A DNA stretch of 64,000 bases from NCBI GenBank assembly GCA_951812925.1, contig OX638370.1, positions 80,210,004 through 80,274,003 on the forward strand, read 5' to 3'. Shown here piece after piece: positions 57,236-64,000 of the stretch. Numbering within the stretch: the first letter of the stretch is position 1; every line of letters begins with the position of its first letter. Position numbers and translations under genes: made by a program. The notes beneath the pieces were generated by a model. It ran no database searches. It saw only the letters and a program-made list of their open reading frames with translations, and had not been told where the DNA came from. This DNA comes from Calliopum simillimum (taxonomy: Eukaryota > Arthropoda > Insecta > Diptera > Lauxaniidae).

Positions 57236-57995
57236 CTAGTAAGGGTGTTACCTTTGGCCTGGTCAAACATTAAATACCCTACACAGCAGTATTTTAAAAG
57301 TTTTGCTTGTATGGGAGGTGTCACGCCCTCTTGTCCAAATTCACCCAGTTTTTTCTCAGAGTTTGAATTTATAGTTCTTAGCATTTGAGTGAAATTTGGT
57401 TGGATTATCTCAAAAAATGTTTTCAGTATAGCGTTTTGAACATTTTGCTTATATGGGAGGTGCCACGCCCTCTTGTCCGAAATCACCCAGTTTTTTCTCA
57501 GAGTTTGAGTTTATAGTCCTTAGCATTTGAGTAAAATTTAGTTTGATTATCTCAAGTTTTTGCTTATATGGGAGGTGCCACGCCCTCTCGTCCGAATTCT
57601 CCTGGTTTTTGTTCAGAGCTTGCGCTTACAATTCGTAGTGCTTATGTATATTTTGGTTGCATTATCGTGCAAAAAACTCAAAAAGTTGCATTTTGAATAT
57701 ATTTTTCGTGTGGGCGTTAGTCGTGTCCGTTGACCGATTTCGCTCATTTTTAATCGCTCGAGCTTTTACGCCAAAGGCTGTGCACCAAATTTCATTGAAT
57801 AATCTTGCTTAGTTTTCCCAAAAAGTGTATTTCCACACACAGCCAGCAAGCCAGCCAGACAGACGGACATGGCTATATCGACTCATGAGGTGACGCTGAT
57901 CAAGAATATATATACTTTTCTATATCTGCCACGCCTCCTTCTCTGCGTTACAAACGGAAGAAAAAAGTGAATATACCCTGGGTGTAGGGTATAAA
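57236..57995. mobile_element. Dispersed repeat inserted in unit 2
   Basis: Unit 1 reads AACAAATCAAA|ACATATTTTTCTG without it (about 21330). Contains three tandem blocks with TATGGGAGGTG(C/T)CACGCCCTC (57309, 57452, 57567), then GACAGACGGACATGGCTATA and AAGAATATATATACTTT, ending GGGTGTAGGGTATAAAA. Such GACGGACATGGC...GGGTATAA tails are widespread in fly intergenic DNA; class unknown, no coding capacity. Confidence 0.65.
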
Positions 57996-58165
57996 AATAT
58001 TTTTCTGTCTTTTCCTGTATAAAACTCGCAATCGGGCGAAAAAACACATTTTTTTTACAAACTTTAAAAATTCTTTATTTTACTAAACACACCAATTTCA
58101 TAAAACTTACACCATATATAAATAAATACAAATTACTAAGAACCGTAAAGCTTAAGATAATATTT

Positions 58166-61115
58166 CTAAAACTTTCTATAATCTTTATAGTTAAAATATC
58201 CACTGACAGCAGCAGCTGGCTCTTTATTTATGTGCCAAACAGTTTGCAAGCCATATTCACCAACATCAATCGGCATAAAACTTAAATATCTTGATTCAAA
58301 GAGCTCATAGTTTTTTAATGTCATATAAGAACCAGCCTATTTGAAAGAAATTAAGTTAATAAAACAAATAAAAGGAGTATTATTTTGTATATGTAAGTAA
58401 GTACATCGAACTGCGTAGCCAAACAAATTTATCTAATAACCATTGAAATACTTATGTATGTGTCGTTCATTTGAATAGTGGTGAAGTCCATTCCGCAAAA
58501 GTAATAATATGAATGACTCACATTTTGTTACAAAATTGAGCTTTGTTCTCTCGTAAAGACTACCTGATGGTGCAGAATTGGCATTTAGTTGAAAAAATGA
58601 TATTGGCCAATTAACTGATTTTTATGGGACATAATGTGTATGACATTACTTTTGCGGACTTGGACTTACACCACTATTCAAATGAGTGACACATATTCTC
58701 CATGGCTTATTGTTTAACTTTTTATAAAATATTTTGACTCTGGTGAAAACTTTAATAAGGATATCAAGTTTTTGGATCAAAAACACAATATGTGTATGGA
58801 AGCTCAAAACTTTTGAATAAGATATACATATTTCTTTCGTCAAAAAAGTGTTGTATTTCTTAACATATGTTGTTTTGTTTTAGCTTGACACAGTTAGTTC
58901 GGCGTTTTTCCACTTTTTTTATTTCTTTCAAATACTATATTTTCTCATGGCCTTAAAATAGTATTTTTTTTTCAGTAATGACTTTTCATTCGACCTTAAT
59001 CTCTTACCACCCAGCCATTTCTTCACGCCTGGGGACAGAATATAGTCGCAAGGGGCTACATCTAGAGAATATGCTGGATGGGCTAGCAGTTCGTAGCCTA
59101 ATTTATGGGTTTTTGCCATGGTGACTACAAACGTGTTCAGCTTCTTTGCGGCATGTTTTTCCAGAGAAACCCACTATCTTGGATATTTCTAAATCTCTGG
59201 TGACTGTCTTGTGATGAAGCCATGTTTCGTCCACGATAACAAAACGTTGCCAAAACTTGTTCGGATGTGCCAAACTCTCCTTTGAAGTAGTCATGCCCAA
59301 ATATTCATGTAAAATTTGATGTACCCGCACAGCTAAAAAGCCTACAGCCTCAGCCACCTCTCGCACTTTCAATCCACGATCGTCCAATATCATTCCATGG
59401 ATTTTAACGCCTTTATGCATAATCAGCAAGAGAAATAAACTTTTTTCTATTTCCGTTAAAATTCACGAGGTTGTCTGCTTTCAATGGCTGCCAAACACCT
59501 GTTCGCTCAAAATTTCACATTGATCTATTTATATATGACTGTTGACGGGAGCATTGCTGAATTTAAAGCAGTGCCTCCGAAACGGGCACTATCCAAAATT
59601 TTGGGCACTCTTGGCCACTTTCAAAATCTTGTTTGAGCACTCAGTTTTTCTCCAGTTACCTGCCTGGGAGAGAGCATTGTTCTCTGTTTAACTTATTTTC
59701 AAATATTTGAATTGGCAGAGGATAGGTCTATCGTCTTGTATTATACGGAAGCCTCAAAAAATATCCCCTTATCTGTACAGCCTCTTGAAATATCAGTTTT
59801 TTGTTAAAAGGGCGGAGGTCATGTCTATTTAGCTTTATGAAATTTTAACAAATACAAACCTGGATATAATTTGGGCTAAGCTTTAGTGTCATACTGAAGA
59901 AATTTACAATCAAATGTTTTTTAAAACTTTTCATTGAATTTTGAAGGATATTTTTTTTTTTTGCAATAGTAATGACTCCCACAAAATAATGATAAATAAA
60001 TAAAAAATTGTTTGTGTTGGAACCATTAGAAAAGTTTCTAAATTTTTAGACGCAAAATTTTCCATAAAACACAAAATTATAGCAGCATCGAAGAGAAGTG
60101 GTGTAACTATCCAAAAACGTTTGTGAATTTATCAGGCCTGTTCCGTGATGCACGTGGTTTCAATTGCTTTTCACTTAGGAGGCTTTTTGATGAAAATGGT
60201 AATCACACGATAAAAAATATGAGAACATTTTTTGTGGAGAATAACAGGTTCTACAAATAATATTGATTTATATTTACGAAAAAATTCTTGCTTCGGAAAT
60301 ATTCGATAAAGTTGACTTTTCGACTTTTTGCGGTATTTTAAGAACATTTCCTAAGTTGTTACTTTTTCGTTAATGCAAATGAATGTTATTTGTAGAACCT
60401 GTAATTCCCTACAAAAAAGATGCCCATATTTTTTATCGTGTGACTCACCATTTTCATCAAAAAGCCTCCTTAATGAAAAGTAATTGAAAACGCAAGGATT
60501 ACAAAACAAGCCTGTATTATTATTTTTTTCGCATTATGTAGCCATGCAAAAAAGTTTTCGATACAAATATTGTGATTTTGGCCCAAAAAAAAAAAAAAAA
60601 AAAAATTACCAGAGTTAACCAGAACAATTTCTTTTGGCGTCCCATCATTATGTATAAATAGGTACCTCATATGGACAACTGTGATTTACATCAGTGTATT
60701 GTCTAAGAGCAATATAGGTGTAATAAACGAATGGATATTTTTTTGGATGATTCATAAATTCGCAGGCATTAAATGTGAAATTGTAGAGAAATGTTTTCCA
60801 GCCACTGGCACGTTTAACAAAAGTTATACGTATGAAAGATGTCTTTACCTGTTCCTTAAGGAGAAACCTAACGGTTAATACATTTTTATTTCGAGATATC
60901 GCCTTGATAAGACAATCTTCAAAAATCCCAACGCCTGGTTTCAAAATATCACATTGCAAACGTGTAAACTTCATTTCAGCGGACGTCTGAAAAAAAAGGA
61001 AATATATTTCGTAAGAGCACATTGTAAAATAATATAAGTATTTGTTTAATGCAACCATTGAAAGTATTCCTAAGAGAAATGCAGCTAAGAATAAAAGGAC
61101 AATGCGTTGCCACAT
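58166..61115 (-). CDS. DUF1091-family secreted protein gene, intact copy (unit 2)
   Basis: Exon 1 61056-61115 (MWQRIVLLFLAAFLLGILSM, signal peptide), possible 69-nt intron 60987-61055 with a weak GTTGCA donor (the frame also reads through it), exon 2 60666-60986, a 2.3-kb intron with donor GAG|GTACCT and acceptor CAAATAG, exon 3 58166-58336. The joined protein is about 183 aa, normal for the family: EMKFTRLQCDILKP, FEDCLIKAISRNK, GWKTFLYNFTFNACEF, NHSCPYE, then PIDVGEYGLQTVWHINKEPA and a terminal YKDYRKF. The exons use phase-0 joins. DUF1091 (PF06477) proteins are fly-expanded, secreted and related in fold to lipid-binding ML/GM2A-type proteins; specific role unknown. The intron holds a mariner relic and a hairpin element. 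Confidence 0.82.
58940..59475 (-). pseudogene. Mariner transposase relic (unit 2)
   Basis: Minus strand: an HTH-side fragment MILDDRGLKVREVAEAVGF...HEYLGM, then FVIVDETWLHHKT (first catalytic Asp region), then after a frameshift HKLGYELLAHPAYSLDVAPC and KKWLGGKRLRSNE (last catalytic region). Frames change at least twice. Lies in intron 2 of the DUF1091 gene; the counterpart in unit 1 shows it predates the duplication. Confidence 0.75.
60140..60495. repeat. Hairpin repeat in intron 2 (unit 2)
   Basis: Inverted repeat centred near 60320: TTATCGTGTGA(C/T)T.ACCATTTTCATC and AACAGGTTCTACAAATAA pair with their complements on the other side. No match was found at the corresponding place in unit 1. 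Confidence 0.6.
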
Positions 61116-61902
61116 TTTTTAAAATAATGTCAATATTTCTAATGCATGCTAATCATAACTTGATGTAAGCTTTTAGTTATACATGCGTAGAGCAGGTTAT
61201 TAAAAAAAATAATTTCAAATGATATTGCTAATTACACAGGTTTACAAATATTTTTTTTTAACTATTTCTTTTTTAAATATCTATGAAAACTTTTATCAAA
61301 CTCTCTCAATCAAAAACTGCTTTCTGACGTTTTGAATGGCATCCTGCCTATCCGAAATGTCACCCTTTGAAGTAAAGAGTATTTAAGTAAATACACGAGG
61401 TTGTCCCGGCCTGGCATAAGATGGCGGTTGTTGTTCAAAAAAAGCTAATGAAAATTGTTGGCAAAAGTTTATCAAGCTACCTCTGAAACTACACTCATAT
61501 AAGCTAAACTATTTTGTATGAAATAAATTCATATTTGTTTAACGTGAGGTAAAATGGAAAGAGACCAAATTAAAGTTTAAATAAAAAGACTACTTGGATC
61601 TGATTTTGTAAATGAAAATCTGCTTTTCTCACACTGAGAAAAATCCGCGTCATAATGTTTACTCCACTCGGGTGGTAAGCAAATTATAGTAATTAACACT
61701 AAATTTCAAATATAAATTGCCTTACGTATGAACGAACTATTGGTTCTATGAAGTTATATTTACAAATAAAATATAGTGCAATAATAAAGTAAATTTTACT
61801 AGAGTGTAAGTAGAGTAAACTATACTTTCAGCGAAAAAATCTGTGACCATTTTCAATTCATAATTCTAGTAAGAATTTAATTTATTTTTGTCACTAACAC
61901 TG

Positions 61903-63000
61903 TCACGGAGAAAAATGTGTGTCATAATTTTTACTCCACTAAATTTCATAAATAAATTACCTTACCTTATGTGAGGCTGTCCATAAATTACGTCACACGA
62001 ATTTCACGATTTTTGGACTCCTCTCTCCCCCATGTCACACTCTGTCATATTTTCATAGACCCCTCCCACCTATTTGTGACATCACACAAATTTTATTAAT
62101 TCCTTCATTATTATGATTTATACCTTCACGATATCATATTTTTTGATCAAGAATTTTAGTTACACTCCATAAAGAATTTTTTTTTTTTTTTTAATTTTAA
62201 ATTAAGCGATTTAAAATGCTTAACTCCCTGACCCGACGAGCAATAAATCATGCAATACTTCAGGTCATAACAGCAAAATATCTAGTGGAGACACCAAAAT
62301 GTTATGAAATGAAAATTTCATAACATCAAATCACATCAATTTTGACATAAAAAAAAAAATTATGATTTAAATTATAACATAAATAATTGCACGTCGAGTC
62401 GTGGTGTTAGGCTTAACAATCGTAAAGTTTTTTGTGAAAAAAATATGCTTGAAAGTTTGTATTTTTTTTCGATTTGAATTGTGTGAAATCACACTTTCCA
62501 AAACCCCCAGACCCCACTCTGTCACACTTTGTCACAAATTTGTGAATCCCACCCCTGCCCTAAAAGTGTGACTTAATTTATGGATAGCCCCTATAACCAT
62601 TTTGACCTTATAATTTTTGTGGTTAAACTTTATTTGACTTCAAAAATCTAGTAAAAATATCTACATATTTTTGGACAGATATTTTCTTTTTATAAAAATT
62701 TTATACATCTTCATCGTACGCGCCAGTAATGCAGAGGATATGTTTCTACCTATCATACGGATAGACATCAGTTCGAATCCTAGTGCGGTCAGAAGGTTTT
62801 TTTCTTGTTGTTTGAACTTTACAGTATGGCAAATATCACGCCATTTTTTTTCCAAAAATTTACTACCTACGTGCATGCTGAATTGACTAAAACTGTAAGT
62901 TTAGATTTATTTTTGTTTGAAGTTGTCACTATTCTGACTTGAAATTCTGGTGAAATTTATGAGATATAAAGTAGAACGTATCATTTTCTTTTTTCCATGT
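61903..63000. mobile_element. CACGGAGAAAAAT-ended SINE-bearing repeat (unit 2)
   Basis: Counterpart of 39078-40880 without the TA element. Contains the GGCTGTCC element (61969-62594), which has an extra nested inverted repeat (about 62222-62415, TTGACCCGACG-type ends), and the best-preserved tRNA-like segment (62718-62790, box B GTTCGAATCC at 62771-62780). Confidence 0.6.
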
Positions 63001-63250
63001 AGTACTAATACAAAATACTGATGTGATTTTTTTCGTCTGTAAAGCAAAGATAACTCAGGTACCTGACAATTTCGAATTATTAAAAATCTTATTCCAAATC
63101 CGTAATACCTAAATCATTAAAAAAATCGCATAAATTTAAATATAAAATCCATGTTAACCAATGTTACTGTTCGAAGAACAATGTGGAGGTGAAACGTGGA
63201 ATATTTGCTAACGAGGTTGTAATGGATATTTAATACAGTCACATACTATA

Positions 63251-64000
63251 CGTAGGGCCTAACATAAGTTCGCTTAGTTGGTGTCATGTTATAAATTTTT
63301 AGTAAATCAAAAAAATGCGTATTATTTGTTATAGTCCTACGATATATCATTTTAATTTTCAGAAAGATCGGTCAAAATGGAGAGAAGAAAACGTAAAATT
63401 CGTGAAACAATGTCAGCAGATATTCCAGTGCCAACGCAGCAAGACATTCGGTTTGCTATTCTTTTTGGATTTCGAGGTAAGCTCAAGTCTATGGAAATAT
63501 TTAATGAATGCCAAATAGCATTTGAAGTTAATGCGCCATCCCTCGTGACTATTTCAAAGCAGTTCCGAAGATTCCAGACAGGTCATTTTTCTGTGTAGGA
63601 CGAACCTCGAAAAGTCCGCCCAAAATCTTCGACTGATTATGAATGTGTAGCGCTGGTTAAGTCTAAAATTGACGAAGATCCAAGATTGACCCAGGAAATC
63701 ATTGCTGAGGAACTGGGCTTGAATGCCATGGCTGTATCGCAAATATTAAAAAATGATTTTGGATACGCGGAGAAATCTGCACGATGGGTTCCTAGAATTT
63801 TAAGTGATGCTCAAAAAGAGGCATGTGTGCGTTTTGCTAAGTATTTACTTGAAAAATTCAAAAACGAAGGGTCTAACACCTTCAAGAAAATTGCAACAGG
63901 TGATGAAGCATGGTTTTAGAAGTACGACCCTGAAACCAAACAACAATCCATGTTATGGAGCCCAGAAAGTGCAAGTCCACCTGTTAAAGTAAAACAAAAA
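63251..64000 (+). mobile_element. Mariner-family transposon, 5' part
   Basis: Begins next to the unit-2 boundary with TAGGGCCTAACATAAGTTCG as a likely terminal repeat and runs off the window. Transposase starts at 63377. Confidence 0.65.
63377..63998 (+). pseudogene. Mariner transposase, partial, with two in-frame TAG stops
   Basis: ATG at 63377 (MERRKRKIRETMSADIPVPT). Paired HTH region with VTISKQFRRFQTGHFSV, then TAG (63596-63598) within what is normally the DEPR linker, SKIDEDPRLTQEIIAEELG (second HTH), and TGDEAWF (first catalytic Asp), then TAG (63917-63919) followed in frame by YDPETKQQS. Only the two amber codons break the visible frame; no indels. The second and third catalytic residues lie beyond the window. 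Confidence 0.85.

Larger units (their letters stand above)
41190..63250 (+). repeat. Tandem segmental duplication, unit 2
   Basis: Head-to-tail copy of unit 1, starting CCATACACAGTATTTAGG and ending GTCACATACTATA just before the mariner at the window end. Interrupted at 41750-56606 by a composite insertion and at 57236-57995 by a dispersed repeat. Without them about 6.5 kb remains. It carries the intact DUF1091 gene. Confidence 0.85.

Noticed and set aside
58646..58843. Open frame shared with 21844-22041
   Set aside because: Conserved only because of the segmental duplication; no domain, no splice signals, adjacent to the mariner relic.

Overview
The window looks like nuclear DNA of a higher (brachyceran) fly. 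It is AT-rich with no bacterial gene organisation. It holds spliced genes with short coding exons, a DUF1091-family gene (a family greatly expanded in flies), BEL/Pao and Ty3/gypsy retrotransposons, Tc1/mariner and pogo relics, and an unusually dense population of hairpin and terminal-inverted-repeat elements. The species cannot be fixed from sequence alone.

Region 1 (1-12.8 kb, minus strand) is the 5' part of one host gene. I assembled it from three exons (12703-12102, 2113-1927, 124-1) whose splice sites and reading phases agree. It starts below a DRE-like promoter motif and runs off the left edge. Its roughly 10 kb first intron is packed with hairpin elements flanked by TA, TTAA or AATA and with a gutted pogo-like element. 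Region 2 (12.8-18.6 kb) is intergenic. It holds a large hairpin element, a tRNA-like SINE-bearing repeat split by a TA-target element and by a Foldback-like element with a 9-bp target duplication, and a dead Tc1/mariner transposase.

Region 3 (18.6-63.25 kb) is a head-to-tail tandem duplication. The ancestral unit of roughly 6.5-7 kb carried one DUF1091 secreted-protein gene and a mariner relic. Unit 1 (18.59-41.13 kb) grew by insertion of a 1.35-kb hairpin, a 10,672-bp Ty3/gypsy retrotransposon, a 2.68-kb asymmetric hairpin and a TA element. Unit 2 (41.19-63.25 kb) grew by a ~14.9-kb composite of a 425-bp tandem repeat containing a nested BEL/Pao retrotransposon, plus a 0.76-kb repeat. Because each unit preserves empty sites for insertions in the other, target-site duplications can be read directly. 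The gypsy insertion splits exon 2 of the unit-1 DUF1091 gene (TSD TGGT); the unit-2 paralogue is intact and defines the gene model.

The gypsy-type element (minus strand) has ~2.07-kb LTRs, a Lys-tRNA-like primer site, gag, and pol in the -1 frame. The gag/pol overlap contains a canonical GGGAAAC slippery heptamer followed by a predicted H-type pseudoknot. The BEL element (43198-54201, TSD GTAAT) has a complete Gag-Pol ORF. Downstream, where some retroelements carry env, it has two extra ORFs that each repeat the Gag zinc-finger plus aspartic-protease-like module, with altered active sites and possible splice acceptors upstream. It also has a series of stem-loops in its leader and a seven-fold repeated motif in its 3' UTR. 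This accessory-ORF arrangement is the best candidate for something undescribed.

A mariner transposase gene with two in-frame amber stops begins at 63.25 kb and runs off the right edge.
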